A stretch of 38,709 nt of DNA, from NCBI GenBank assembly GCA_004554205.1, contig SFNH01000016.1, forward strand, positions 1 through 38,709, written 5' to 3'. Origin of the DNA: Clostridium sp. (lineage in GTDB: Bacteria; Bacillota; Clostridia; Lachnospirales; Lachnospiraceae). The position numbers and the translations under genes were made by a program. The notes under the pieces were generated by a model. The model was not told the origin of the DNA, did not search any database, and was given only the letters and a program-made list of their open reading frames with translations. Each line of letters begins with the position of its first letter. The stretch's first letter is position 1. Positions 1-8,906 of the stretch are shown in pieces.

Positions 1-1728
1 GTAATCGCAAATCTCGTGAAGGATATAAAAGAAAAGCTTGAGGGCGGCAAGATCAACAAGATCGCCCAGCCGGAAAAGGACGAACTGATGTTTACGGTGA
101 AAAATAACAGGGAGACGATACGGCTTTTGATCTCCGCGAACGCCAGCCTGCCGCTGATTTATTTTACGGAAACGAATAAGCCCGGGCCGCTTGCGGCGCC
201 GAATTTCTGTATGTTGCTCAGAAAGCACATCGGAACGGGAAGGATCGTAAGCGTCTCCCAGCCGGGGCTTGAGCGCATCATTGAGTTTGAGATCGAGCAC
301 CTCGACGAGATGGGAGATCTGTGCCGGAAGCGCCTTATCGTGGAGCTGATGGGAAAGCACAGCAATATCATCTTCTGCAGGGAGGACGGGACGATCTTAG
401 ACAGCATCAAGCATGTGTCAGCGCAGATGAGCTCCGTGCGCGAGGTACTGCCGGGCCGCGTGTATTTCATTCCCCGCACCGCGGATAAAAAGGATCCGCT
501 CACGATCACGCAGGAAACTTTTTCATCTCTGCTTCACGGGACAAATGAGGCATTACAGAAGGCGCTCTACAAATGCCTGACCGGCTTAAGCCCGATCATC
601 GGCACACAGCTTTGCCATCTGGCCTCCATAGACGGCGACCGCCCGGCAAACGAGCTTTCCGAGGCGGAGCTTACCCACCTCTATCATATGTTTTCCCTGA
701 TGATGGAAGATGTGCGCGAGGGACGTTTTACCCCGAATGTCATTTACCGGGACGGCGCTCCTGTGGAATTTGCCTCCGTGCCGCTCACCTGCCTTGCGGG
801 CGAAGGCTATGAGGCGAAGACATTTCCCTCTGTCAGCGCGCTCCTTGAAAGCTATTATTCGGAAAAAGACGCCCTGACCCGGATCCGCCAGAAATCCGTC
901 GATCTGAGAAAGATCGTTCAGACTGCGCTCGAGCGCAGCTACAAAAAATATGATCTCCAGCTAAGGCAGCTAAAGGATACCGGGAAGCGGGAAAAGTATA
1001 AGATTTACGGAGAGCTTTTAAATACCTACGGCTATGAACTGTCCGGCGGAGAAAAGGAGCTTAAATGCCTGAACTACTACAGCGGGGAGGAAGTGACGAT
1101 TCCGCTCGATACCACGTTAAGCGCGCGGGAAAACGCGCAGAAGTATTTTGCAAAATACAACAAATTGAAGCGAACCTTTGAGGCGCTCACCGAGCTTACG
1201 AAGGAGACGAAGCAGGAGATCGACCACCTGGAATCCATCAGCACATCGCTCGATATGGCGCTTAAGGAAGAGGATCTGACCCAGATCAAGGAAGAACTGA
1301 CGGAGTTCGGTTTTATCAGAAAACGACCATTCGCGGGCAAGAAGCCGAAGATCACGAGCCGCCCCTACCACTACCGCTCGAGCGATGGCTTTGACATCTA
1401 TGTCGGAAAAAACAACTACCAGAATGAGGAAGTCACATTCCGGATCGCAAACGGAGGCGACTGGTGGTTCCACGCCAAGGGAATACCCGGTTCCCACGTC
1501 ATTGTAAAAACAGAAGGGCGGGAGCTGCCCGACCGGGTCTTTGAGGAGGCGGGCTCACTTGCCGCCTACTACTCCAGGGGGCGCGGAAGTGACAAGGTAG
1601 AGATCGACTATATTCAGCGAAAGGCTGTCAGGAAGGCCGCAGGCGGCGCGCCGGGCTTCGTCATCTACCACACCAACTACTCTCTGATGGCTGTGCCGCG
1701 GCTTACGCTCCCGGAGGTGTCCGACTAA
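1..1728 (+). CDS. rqcH: RqcH/NEMF-family ribosome quality control protein, 5' truncated by window edge
   Basis: Ribosome quality-control factor (Rqc2/NEMF/FbpA family) that binds stalled 60S/50S-peptidyl-tRNA complexes and directs C-terminal alanine tailing; cytoplasmic. The reading frame is open from base 1 (VIANLVKDIKEKL...), and family members begin a few residues earlier with an M-A-x-D-G-I-V type N-terminus. The GTG at 16 is therefore not the real start, and only about 7-8 codons are missing. Visible parts are the NFACT-N region (KINKIAQPEKDELMF), a central coiled-coil segment (roughly residues 280-430 of the visible part) and a C-terminal NFACT-R domain with the family-typical GGDWWFHAKGIPGSHV motif. 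It ends TAA at 1726-1728 and converges on the EamA gene with a 9-bp gap and no obvious terminator. Older annotations call such genes fibronectin-binding protein; the RQC role is the better supported one for this family. Confidence 0.93.
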   Translation, partial: VIANLVKDIKEKLEGGKINKIAQPEKDELMFTVKNNRETIRLLISANASLPLIYFTETNKPGPLAAPNFCMLLRKHIGTGRIVSVSQPGLERIIEFEIEHLDEMGDLCRKRLIVELMGKHSNIIFCREDGTILDSIKHVSAQMSSVREVLPGRVYFIPRTADKKDPLTITQETFSSLLHGTNEALQKALYKCLTGLSPIIGTQLCHLASIDGDRPANELSEAELTHLYHMFSLMMEDVREGRFTPNVIYRDGAPVEFASVPLTCLAGEGYEAKTFPSVSALLESYYSEKDALTRIRQKSVDLRKIVQTALERSYKKYDLQLRQLKDTGKREKYKIYGELLNTYGYELSGGEKELKCLNYYSGEEVTIPLDTTLSARENAQKYFAKYNKLKRTFEALTELTKETKQEIDHLESISTSLDMALKEEDLTQIKEELTEFGFIRKRPFAGKKPKITSRPYHYRSSDGFDIYVGKNNYQNEEVTFRIANGGDWWFHAKGIPGSHVIVKTEGRELPDRVFEEAGSLAAYYSRGRGSDKVEIDYIQRKAVRKAAGGAPGFVIYHTNYSLMAVPRLTLPEVSD

Positions 1729-1737
1729 ACAGATGCC

Positions 1738-2154
1738 TCACAGCACCATCAGAAGCGTGCCTGCGCCGATAAGCGCCACGCCGATCACGGACTTCGCCGT
1801 GAACTGCTCATGGAGAATGAAGTAAGCCAGAACCATCGTGATCACAACGCTCAGCTTGTCGATCGGCACCACCTTGGAGGCCTCGCCGAGCTGAAGCGCC
1901 TTATAGTAGCACATCCAGGAGGCGCCGGTGGCAAGTCCCGACAGGATCAGGAAGATCCAGCTTCTTCTGGTGATAGCCGAAAGTCCGCCCTGCGTGTTGG
2001 TGATAAACACCATCGCCCACGCCATAATGAGAACCACCACCGTGCGGACTGCCGTCGCCAGGTTGGAATTCACGCCCTCGATACCGATCTTTGCGAGGAT
2101 CGAGGTTGCTGCCGCAAAAACAGAAGAAAGAACTGCAAAAATCATCCACATCAT
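1738..2154 (-). CDS. EamA/DMT-superfamily transporter, single-domain (138 aa)
   Basis: Integral membrane protein of the drug/metabolite transporter superfamily. At 138 residues it holds only one EamA repeat: five hydrophobic segments separated by short loops, with the DMT-like stretch GLATGASWMCYYKALQLGEA and a C-terminal segment ending GVALIGAGTLLMVL. Typical full DMT carriers have about 10 segments, so this half-size form probably works as a dimer, as known for small DMT proteins. The start ATG (2152-2154) is preceded by a GGGGGAG ribosome binding site; the adjacent ATG at 2149-2151 is equally possible. The substrate cannot be read from the sequence. It is divergent from sigG and convergent with rqcH. 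Confidence 0.85.
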   Translation of the reverse strand: MMWMIFAVLSSVFAAATSILAKIGIEGVNSNLATAVRTVVVLIMAWAMVFITNTQGGLSAITRRSWIFLILSGLATGASWMCYYKALQLGEASKVVPIDKLSVVITMVLAYFILHEQFTAKSVIGVALIGAGTLLMVL

Positions 2155-2213
2155 TTATCTCCCCCGCTTTTCTGTCTGGTAATGTCCGCGTCGGCAGACA
2201 TATCTATTTACTT

Positions 2214-2245
2214 GTAACAGTTCAGCCATACGGCCAAACTGTTAC
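2214..2245. repeat. Inverted repeat with the GTAACAGTTCAGCC motif
   Basis: Perfect 9-bp arms GTAACAGTT (2214-2222) and AACTGTTAC (2237-2245) enclose GCC/GGC complementary bases. The left arm plus CAGCC matches the motif that ends four of the dispersed repeat copies later in the window (near 8965, 11343, 16831 and 25564). It lies in the divergent EamA/sigG intergenic region. It could be a protein-binding palindrome or a remnant of the repeat element. Confidence 0.6.
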
Positions 2246-2430
2246 GTTTATTTCTTATTTTGACAGCGCTTCCTGAAAAAGTCAAGAGACGTGTGGAAAA
2301 AATTTCCTGCCCGGCTTTTCACCGCCATGTGGTAAGATTGAAAAATATGGAAGTATAAACCCGATACAATCCGTAAATCATTTTCTTTGTACGACACATG
2401 ACAATGAATCTGATCTGCGGAGGTAAGGAT

Positions 2431-3207
2431 ATGGCAGGCTACAAGGTTGAAATCTGCGGAGTGAATACGGCGAAACTGCCCCTGCTCACAAATGAAGAAA
2501 AAGAGGAGTTGTTCAAGCGAATCCTGGACGGTGATATGGACGCCCGGGAGCAGTACATCAAGGGAAACCTGCGGCTGGTCTTAAGCGTTATCCAGCGGTT
2601 TTCCGGCAGTAATGAGAATGTGGACGACCTGTTTCAGATCGGCTGCATCGGACTCATCAAGGCAATTGATAATTTTGATATCACGCAGAATGTCCGCTTC
2701 TCCACCTACGCGGTGCCGATGATTCTTGGCGAGGTGCGCCGCTACCTGCGCGATAACAATTCAATAAGGGTCAGCCGCTCCCTGCGGGACACCGCCTACA
2801 AGGCAATCTACGCGAGGGAAGGGCTGACACGAAAAAACTCCCGGGAACCTACCCTGACCGAGATCGCCGAGGAGGTCGGCGTCAGCAAGGAGGAGATCAC
2901 CTATGCCTTAGACGCCATCCAGAGCCCGGTCAGCCTCTACGAGCCCATCTACACCGACGGCGGAGACCCGCTCTATGTGATGGATCAGATCAGCGACAAA
3001 AAAAATCTTGAGGAAAACTGGGTGGAGGAGATCTCCCTTCGGGAAGCCATGAACCGGCTTCCGAAGCGGGAACGCCACATTATTGATATGAGGTTTTTTG
3101 AGGGAAAGACCCAGACCGAGGTTGCCGAGGAAATCCACATCAGCCAGGCGCAGGTGTCCCGGCTTGAAAAAAATGCGCTGAAAGCCATGCGTAATTACTT
3201 AAACTGA
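2431..3207 (+). CDS. sigG: RNA polymerase sporulation sigma factor SigG
   Basis: Late forespore-specific sigma factor that directs transcription of spore maturation and germination genes after engulfment. The N-terminus MAGYKVEICGVNTAKLPLL matches the characteristic SigG VEICGVNT.KLP signature. Region 2 (DDLFQIGCIGLIKAIDNFD, FSTYAVPMILGEVRRYLRD), region 3 and the region 4 helix-turn-helix (KTQTEVAEEIHISQAQVSRLEK) are all present. The ATG at 2431 was chosen over the upstream ATG at 2398 because GGAGGT sits 6 nt before it and the protein then starts at the conserved SigG N-terminus (258 aa). SigG genes often lie next to spoIIGA-sigE; here the gene stands alone beside a transporter, so the usual neighbours are missing. 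No confident SigF/SigG promoter was recognised upstream. Confidence 0.95.
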   Translation: MAGYKVEICGVNTAKLPLLTNEEKEELFKRILDGDMDAREQYIKGNLRLVLSVIQRFSGSNENVDDLFQIGCIGLIKAIDNFDITQNVRFSTYAVPMILGEVRRYLRDNNSIRVSRSLRDTAYKAIYAREGLTRKNSREPTLTEIAEEVGVSKEEITYALDAIQSPVSLYEPIYTDGGDPLYVMDQISDKKNLEENWVEEISLREAMNRLPKRERHIIDMRFFEGKTQTEVAEEIHISQAQVSRLEKNALKAMRNYLN

Positions 3208-3241
3208 TACAACTGATCCGCCGGCAAATTCCGCCCGCCGC

Positions 3242-4213
3242 TTAGAGAAGCGGGAAATGGCAGTACACCTTCCTCTCCCCGAACTGTCTGCACGGCAAAG
3301 CTTCCTTCCCGCAGATTTCCTGCGCATAAGGACAGCGCGTGCGGAACCGGCAGCCGGACGGCGGATTCACCGGTGAGGGAATCTCCCCGGAAAGCAGCTC
3401 CTTTTTCTCTGAGCGGAGCTTCGGGTCTGCCTTCGGGATCGCGTTCAGCAAAAAGCGCGTGTAGGGGTGCAGCGGATGCGCGTACAGCTCGTCCGTGCTT
3501 CCCACCTCGCAGAGATTGCCGAGGAACATCACGCACACACGATCCGCGATAAATTTCACCACGCTTAAGTCGTGGGAGATAAAGAGGTAGGTAAGCCCAT
3601 ACTGCTCCTGCAAATCCTTCAAAAGATTTAGTACCTGCGACCGGATTGACACATCAAGCGCCGACACCGGCTCGTCACAGACGATCAGCTTCGGATTTAG
3701 CGCGATCGCGCGCGCAATCCCGATGCGCTGGCGCTGGCCGCCGGAAAACTGGTGGGGATAACGGTTGTAAAATTCCTCCGGAATCCCCACCTCCTTCATC
3801 AGCTCTCTCACGCGCTGTTCCAATTCCTTTTTGTCCTTGAGACCATAAGTTGTAAGCGGCTCGGCAAGGAGCTTACTCACGCTCATGCGGGGATTTAAGG
3901 AAGCGTACGGATCCTGGAAGACGATCTGCATCTGTCTGCGTATCTTCGCGAACTCCTGATCGCTCATCTTCACGATATCCCGTCCCTCAAAGAAAACTTC
4001 CCCCGAGGTCGGCAAAAGAAGGCGGATTAACGTGCGCCCCAGGGTACTCTTGCCGCAGCCCGACTCCCCCACGAGTCCGAGCGTCTCCCCCTCATGGATT
4101 TCCAGGCTGACATCCGACACCGCATGAACCACAAGCGGATTCTTCTTCGTTCCCCCGATCGGAAACTCCTTCACCAGATGCTTTGCCTCCAAAAGTACCT
4201 TCTTACTGCTCAT
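3242..4213 (-). CDS. Oligopeptide/dipeptide ABC transporter ATP-binding protein (OppF/DppF type)
   Basis: Cytoplasmic ATPase of the peptide importer encoded by this five-gene cluster. It shows Walker A GESGCGKST, signature FSGGQRQRIGIARAIA, Walker B LIVCDEPVSALD, the H-loop ISHDLSVV and the C-terminal oligo_HPY extension with cysteines (SGCRFRTRCPYAQEIC) typical of OppF/DppF. The open frame extends upstream to 4318, but the family N-terminus (MSSKKVLLEAKHLVKEF) begins at the ATG 4211-4213, preceded by GAGGTG. That start overlaps the end of the OppD-type gene by 11 bp, which indicates translational coupling. Last gene of the operon; it converges on sigG. Peptide or nickel substrates cannot be distinguished from sequence alone. 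Confidence 0.93.
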   Translation of the reverse strand: MSSKKVLLEAKHLVKEFPIGGTKKNPLVVHAVSDVSLEIHEGETLGLVGESGCGKSTLGRTLIRLLLPTSGEVFFEGRDIVKMSDQEFAKIRRQMQIVFQDPYASLNPRMSVSKLLAEPLTTYGLKDKKELEQRVRELMKEVGIPEEFYNRYPHQFSGGQRQRIGIARAIALNPKLIVCDEPVSALDVSIRSQVLNLLKDLQEQYGLTYLFISHDLSVVKFIADRVCVMFLGNLCEVGSTDELYAHPLHPYTRFLLNAIPKADPKLRSEKKELLSGEIPSPVNPPSGCRFRTRCPYAQEICGKEALPCRQFGERKVYCHFPLL

Positions 4214-5195
4214 CTGACGGCACCTCGCTTTCGTACGCAAAACAGCGGACCCCATGCCCCCCTCCGGTCTCATAAAGACCGGGCTTTTCCGTAAAGCACC
4301 GCTTAACAGCCCTGTCACAGCGGGTGCAGAAGCTGCACCCTTCCGGCAGATGCAGAAGGTTCGGCACCACGCCGTCGATGGTGTAGAGCCGCTTTTCTTT
4401 CTTATCCAGCCTCGGGATTGATTTTAAGAGACCCTGTGTATAAGGGTGTTTCGTATTCTCAAACAATTCAAAGGTCTCCGCCTGCTCCATCACCTTGCCG
4501 GCATACATCACATACACATAGTCGCAGATCTCTGCCACCACGCCCATATTGTGGGTAATGAGAATGATGGAAGTCCCCTGATCCGTGCAGAGTTCCTTCA
4601 TCAGCCGCAGAATCTGCGCCTCGATCGTCACGTCAAGCGCCGTCGTCGGCTCGTCGGCGATCATCACCTTCGGCTTACACACCATCGCCATGCCGATCAT
4701 CACACGCTGGCGCAGGCCGCCGGAGAGCTGGTGAGGATAGCTTTTGTAGCGCTTCTCAGGCTCGGGGATCCCCACAGCCCGAAATATCTCGATAACCCGC
4801 TTCTTTGCTTCCTCCTTCGTCACATTCTGATGCAGGAGGATTGCCTCCCGCACCTGACGTCCCACCGGATACACCGGGTTTAAGGATGTCATCGGCTCCT
4901 GGAAAATCATGGAAATCTCATTTCCGCGCACCCTGGAGAGCTCTTTTGGGGAGAGATGGGTGATATCCCGCCCGTCCAGGGTGACAGTTCCGTCCACCAC
5001 CCTGCCCGGATACCGCAAAAGCCCCATCACCGACATCGCCGTCATGCTCTTGCCGCAACCGGACTCTCCCACGATACCGATGATCTTTCCCGCCGGAACC
5101 CGGATGCTCACCCCGTCCACCGCCGGGATCTCCCCCTTTGCCGTAAAGAAGTGGGAGCTTAAGTTTTTAATGTCTAAAACAACGGATTCGGTCAT
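4203..5195 (-). CDS. Oligopeptide/dipeptide ABC transporter ATP-binding protein (OppD/DppD type)
   Basis: Partner ATPase to the downstream OppF-type subunit. It carries Walker A GESGCGKSMT, Q-loop FQEPMTSLNP, signature LSGGLRQRVMIGMAM, Walker B VMIADEPTTALD and H-loop LITHNMGVV, followed by the oligo_HPY C-terminal domain with a cysteine cluster (EGCSFCTRCDRAVKRC). At 330 aa it has the usual length for DppD. A 9-bp gap separates it from the upstream permease gene, and its 3' end overlaps the next ATPase gene. Confidence 0.94.
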   Translation of the reverse strand: MTESVVLDIKNLSSHFFTAKGEIPAVDGVSIRVPAGKIIGIVGESGCGKSMTAMSVMGLLRYPGRVVDGTVTLDGRDITHLSPKELSRVRGNEISMIFQEPMTSLNPVYPVGRQVREAILLHQNVTKEEAKKRVIEIFRAVGIPEPEKRYKSYPHQLSGGLRQRVMIGMAMVCKPKVMIADEPTTALDVTIEAQILRLMKELCTDQGTSIILITHNMGVVAEICDYVYVMYAGKVMEQAETFELFENTKHPYTQGLLKSIPRLDKKEKRLYTIDGVVPNLLHLPEGCSFCTRCDRAVKRCFTEKPGLYETGGGHGVRCFAYESEVPSDEQ

Positions 5196-5204
5196 AATTT
5201 CTCC

Positions 5205-6095
5205 TCACTGCTCTTTTAAGTACGGGTCCATAACATCGCGCAGGCCGTCGCCCAAAAAGTTGAATGCAAGCACCACGATCATAATCGCCACGCTGGGCGC
5301 GATGGACAGCCACGGCTCGGAGAAGAGGTATTTCTTTCCGCGCACCACCATCAGACCCCAGCTTGCGCTGGGCGGCTGCGCGCCAACACCTAGAAAGCTT
5401 AAGGATGCCTCCGAGAGAATTGCCGACGGAATATCGAGTGTAAACAGTACGATCAGCGAGGGCAGGCAGTTCGGCAGGATATGGCGCAGCATGATCACTC
5501 TGTTCTTCACGCCGATCGACCGCGCCGCCTCAACGTACTCTTTTTCTTTTAAGGACAGGGTCTGGGAGCGCACGATCCGCGCGGTTCCCGCCCAGTTTAC
5601 AAGGCTTAAGGCAATGAAAATATTGATCAGGCCGCCGCCCATGGTATACATTACGACCATCGCTAAAAGCAGGGACGGAAACGCCAGCATCACATCCGCC
5701 ATGCGCATGATGATAAAATCGACCTTGCCGCCGTAAAATCCCGCGCACATGCCAAGCGCCGTGCCGATCATCATGGAGATCAGCGTCGGCACAAGACCGA
5801 TGGTGAGGGAGATCCTGGCGCCGAAGATCAGGCGGCTCAAGACGTCGCGCCCCAGCTCGTCCGTTCCCAGCAGATGGGCGGCGCTCGGGTGCTGAAGCCG
5901 CTGTGCCAGATTCTGCGCCAGATGGTCGTAAGGCGCGATAAGCGGCGCGAATATAGCGATCAGGATTATGAGCAGGATCAAGACCGCGGAGAACGCCGCA
6001 AGCTTATTCTGCCGCGCCAGGCTTCTTATCCTGTCCTGCCAGGTGTCGGACTCACCGCCCCGGCTCTCACTCACGTTTACTTCTGTGCGTCCCAT
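5205..6095 (-). CDS. Peptide ABC transporter permease (OppC/DppC type)
   Basis: Inner transmembrane subunit of the importer. The N-terminal cytoplasmic stretch is followed by a hydrophobic segment (AAFSAVLILLIILIAIFAPLIAPYD), a loop with the DppC-typical LLGTDELGRDVLSRLIFGAR, and then the BPD_transp_1 core with the EAA-like loop (YVEAARSIGVKNRVIMLRHILPN) that docks on the ATPases. 296 aa, normal for the family. The gene begins 1 bp after the stop of the upstream permease gene, which is tight operon coupling. Confidence 0.93.
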   Translation of the reverse strand: MGRTEVNVSESRGGESDTWQDRIRSLARQNKLAAFSAVLILLIILIAIFAPLIAPYDHLAQNLAQRLQHPSAAHLLGTDELGRDVLSRLIFGARISLTIGLVPTLISMMIGTALGMCAGFYGGKVDFIIMRMADVMLAFPSLLLAMVVMYTMGGGLINIFIALSLVNWAGTARIVRSQTLSLKEKEYVEAARSIGVKNRVIMLRHILPNCLPSLIVLFTLDIPSAILSEASLSFLGVGAQPPSASWGLMVVRGKKYLFSEPWLSIAPSVAIMIVVLAFNFLGDGLRDVMDPYLKEQ

Positions 6096-6096
6096 C

Positions 6097-7020
6097 TTAT
6101 GCGCCCTCCCGGATTCTCGGGTCTAATACATTGTAGAGTAAATCTGCGGCGAGGTTACCCGCGATGATCAAAACCGTGGTAAAAACGACCGTTCCCTGGA
6201 GAAGCGGCATATCCCTCGTCTCGATCGCGTTGACCGCCAGGCGCCCGATCCCGGGAACGCCGAAGACGCTCTCCGTCAGCACCGCACCTGAAAGCATGCT
6301 GGAAAGCTGCAGCGCCATCATGGTGACGACGGGAAGCATGGCATTTTTCAGGGCATGTCCGATGATGACGCCGGACTCGCGAAGTCCCTTCGCCCGCGCC
6401 GTCCGGATAAAGTCATTCTGCATGATCTCAACCAGGTTTGAGCGGGTCATGCGGGCAATGCTGCCCGCTGAGTTCCACCCGAGCACGATCGCCGGGAGAA
6501 CCATTGCCCGCACAGAATCAAAGCCGGATACCGGAAACCACTTTAGGTTAAACGCGAAAACGTACTGCAATACGAGCGCAGTCATAAACACCGGCATGGA
6601 GACGCCGAGGAGCGCACAGCCCATGAACAGGCGGTCAAGCAGACGATCCTTGCGGATTGCCGCCGCGATGCCCGCCGTAATGCCGATGAGCCACGCGGCG
6701 AGCGCCGCAAGAAGCGAGAGCTTCACCGTGTTGGGGAAAGATTCCAGGATGATCCCGGTCACGCTGCGGTTTAAGCGGTAGGATGTGCCGAAATCTCCGC
6801 GCAGGGCATTCGCCACATACTGGAAAAACTGCACATACAGCGGCTTATCAAGCCCCATCTCCCTGCTGATCTTCTCGATCACCGCCGGGTTCACATGCTC
6901 CCCCATCATCGTCGTCACCGGATCGCCCGGCACGATGCGCAGCATGATAAAGATCAGCAGGATCACGCCGATAAGCACCGGAATCGCGACCGCAATACGT
7001 TTCAGCACGTTCTTTAACAC
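6097..7020 (-). CDS. Peptide ABC transporter permease (OppB/DppB type)
   Basis: Second transmembrane subunit. It has the DppB-type N-terminus LKNVLKRIAVAIPVLIGVILLIFIMLRIVPGDPV, several hydrophobic segments and the EAA-like loop (FIRTARAKGLRESGVIIGHALKN). The GTG at 7018-7020 is preferred because AGGAAGG lies 9 nt upstream and the protein then starts where DppB proteins usually start. The frame is open to an ATG at 7045-7047, which lacks a clear ribosome binding site, so a start up to 27 bp earlier cannot be excluded. It lies about 60 bp downstream of the binding-protein gene. Confidence 0.92.
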   Translation of the reverse strand: MLKNVLKRIAVAIPVLIGVILLIFIMLRIVPGDPVTTMMGEHVNPAVIEKISREMGLDKPLYVQFFQYVANALRGDFGTSYRLNRSVTGIILESFPNTVKLSLLAALAAWLIGITAGIAAAIRKDRLLDRLFMGCALLGVSMPVFMTALVLQYVFAFNLKWFPVSGFDSVRAMVLPAIVLGWNSAGSIARMTRSNLVEIMQNDFIRTARAKGLRESGVIIGHALKNAMLPVVTMMALQLSSMLSGAVLTESVFGVPGIGRLAVNAIETRDMPLLQGTVVFTTVLIIAGNLAADLLYNVLDPRIREGA

Positions 7021-7081
7021 AGAAAATCCCCTTCCTGCCATCATCATGAGTAACCCGGGAGACTGCTCTTATCTGTTCGCG

Positions 7082-8746
7082 TTACTCGCTTAAGGAAACA
7101 TTGTAGAAAAGCTTATCGCTCAAGCCGTTCCACATCGGCTTAAAGCCCTGTACCCGCTTGCTCACGGCAAACAGATGAAGTCTGGAATACATCGGCACCC
7201 AGGCGGCGTCCTCGTGGATCAGCTTCTCCTCGAGAGCATTGTACTCGGTGATCCTCTCCTTCTCATCCACGATGGTGCGCGCCTTTGCCACACGCTCCAT
7301 AACCGCGGCGTCCGGATAATTGATGGAACGGATCTTCGTCTTCTCCGGGGTTCCGAAGAAGGTGTAGATAAAATTGTCCGGATCGTTGTAATCCGCGCTC
7401 CAGGTTGACATAAAAGATCCCAGCTCGCCGGATTTTCTGGTCTCCAGCCAGGTGGACTCGTCGTAATTTTTGATCTCAGCGTTGATGCCGACCGCAGAGA
7501 GCTGCTCCTTGATGATCTCAAGCGCCATCGTCATCGTGTCGGACGCGGAGCTGTCCGCGGCGATCTCCATGGTGAAGCCGTCCGCGTAGCCCGCCTCGGC
7601 AAGCAGCGCCTTAGCGGCCTCGGGATCGTAGTTGATCACTGTCTGATTTTCATTGAAGCCGATCAGACCGTGCGGGAAGATGCCCTGCTCCACCTGACCC
7701 CTTCCGCCGTAGAGGGCGTCTAAGATCGCCTGTCGGTCAATGGACATCTGGACTGCCTTGCGGACCCTCACGTCGTTAAACGGCTCGATGTTAAAGTTCA
7801 TGGTGAAGTAGGTGACGCCTACGCGCGGCCCCTGCACGATCTGATCCGGATATGTCGCGGTGAAGCGGTCAACGGCATCCGCCACATAATCCAGGTCGAG
7901 AATATCAAGCTCGCCGCTCTCAAACATCATAGTCTGGGTCTCGGTGTCGGGGACGATCTTTACCACCACGCCGGGAAGCGCGGCAGCGCCTTTCCAGTAA
8001 TCGTCGTACCGCTTCATCACAAGCTGATTGTTGAAGCTCCAGGAGACAAACTGAAACGGGCCGGTGCCCACGGTAACCGCCGGATCCATGCCAAACCGGT
8101 CTCCCGCCGCCTCGGTCGCCTCGTTGTCATAGATCGACACACCGGGGCTTGAGATGCACGCGAGAAAGCCCGCGAACGGCTCCTTTAAGGTGACTTTCAC
8201 CGTGTAATCATCCACCGCCTCGGCTCCCTCAAGGGTCTGTGCGCTGCCCGCAAGGAGCTCATCCGCACCCTTGATCTGGTCGATAAACTCGGAGTTGACG
8301 CTGCCCTCCACAGTCAGGAGACGGTTGAAGGTATAGATCACGTCCTGTGCGGTGAAATCATTGCCGTTGTGGAATTTTACACCTTTTCTCAAATGAAAGG
8401 TGTATGTAAGGCCGTCCTCCGAGATATCCCAGCTCTCCGCCAGGCTCGGAACAACCCTGGAATTGCCTGCGTCATCCACCTCGATATCCACGAGGCGGTC
8501 GTAAATATTAAATGGAATCTGGTAATCCTTGGAAGTTTTCTGCACATCCGCAGTCTGGATATCCGCATTTAAGGGGACAACCAGATATCCGGCGGTGTCG
8601 GTCACGTCGCCTGCCGCGCCTGCCGTACTCCCGGAAGTTGTGCTGTCTGCCGCGCCTCCGCCCGAAGATCCGGCGCCGCCGCAGCCGGTGAGCGCAAGGC
8701 TGAGCGCCATGGATACCGCAAGAACAAGACTGGTCTTTTTTTTCAT
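7082..8746 (-). CDS. Peptide ABC transporter substrate-binding lipoprotein (SBP_bac_5)
   Basis: Extracellular solute receptor of the importer. The signal peptide MKKKTSLVLAVSMALSLAL is followed by the lipobox L-T-G-C with the lipidated Cys22, then a Gly/Ser/Ala-rich tether and a family 5 binding domain (GLTYTFHLRKGVKFHNG, VRKAVQMSIDRQAILDALYGG). 554 aa. The start at 8744-8746 was chosen because AGGAGG precedes it and the lipoprotein signal follows directly; the longer frame to 8821 runs through the leader hairpins. First gene of the operon, transcribed from the promoter near 8907-8935 with a leader of about 150 nt. Confidence 0.94.
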   Translation of the reverse strand: MKKKTSLVLAVSMALSLALTGCGGAGSSGGGAADSTTSGSTAGAAGDVTDTAGYLVVPLNADIQTADVQKTSKDYQIPFNIYDRLVDIEVDDAGNSRVVPSLAESWDISEDGLTYTFHLRKGVKFHNGNDFTAQDVIYTFNRLLTVEGSVNSEFIDQIKGADELLAGSAQTLEGAEAVDDYTVKVTLKEPFAGFLACISSPGVSIYDNEATEAAGDRFGMDPAVTVGTGPFQFVSWSFNNQLVMKRYDDYWKGAAALPGVVVKIVPDTETQTMMFESGELDILDLDYVADAVDRFTATYPDQIVQGPRVGVTYFTMNFNIEPFNDVRVRKAVQMSIDRQAILDALYGGRGQVEQGIFPHGLIGFNENQTVINYDPEAAKALLAEAGYADGFTMEIAADSSASDTMTMALEIIKEQLSAVGINAEIKNYDESTWLETRKSGELGSFMSTWSADYNDPDNFIYTFFGTPEKTKIRSINYPDAAVMERVAKARTIVDEKERITEYNALEEKLIHEDAAWVPMYSRLHLFAVSKRVQGFKPMWNGLSDKLFYNVSLSE

Positions 8747-8801
8747 AACCTGCTCCTCCTCTTTTTCCCGTTCTCTCTCCATAATACATATGTAAAAACG
8801 A

Positions 8802-8828
8802 GTAACTGTGAAACTGCTCAACAGTTAC
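8802..8828 (-). promoter_or_regulatory. Terminator-like hairpin 2 in the peptide-transport operon leader
   Basis: On the minus strand GTAACTGT and ACAGTTAC form a perfect 8-bp stem with an 11-nt loop, followed two bases later by a GTTTTT run. It lies between the promoter and the SBP start codon, so it could attenuate transcription or act as an operator palindrome. Confidence 0.5.
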
Positions 8829-8834
8829 AAAAAC

Positions 8835-8859
8835 GGTGCATTACCACCAGGGATGCACC
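8835..8859 (-). promoter_or_regulatory. Terminator-like hairpin 1 in the peptide-transport operon leader
   Basis: On the minus strand GGTGCAT and ATGCACC form a perfect 7-bp stem with an 11-nt loop, directly followed by GTTTTTG. It starts about 40 nt downstream of the predicted transcription start. Together with hairpin 2 it forms a tandem arrangement unusual for a simple leader. Confidence 0.5.
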
Positions 8860-8906
8860 ATCGCATGTAAAACGGAGTATGAACTGGAACCTATACTAAT
8901 GCTTTG

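Noticed and set aside
2338..2370. TTGAAA...TACAAT as a promoter for sigG
   Set aside because: The spacer is 21 bp, too long for a SigA promoter, and a SigF/SigG consensus with proper spacing was not found.
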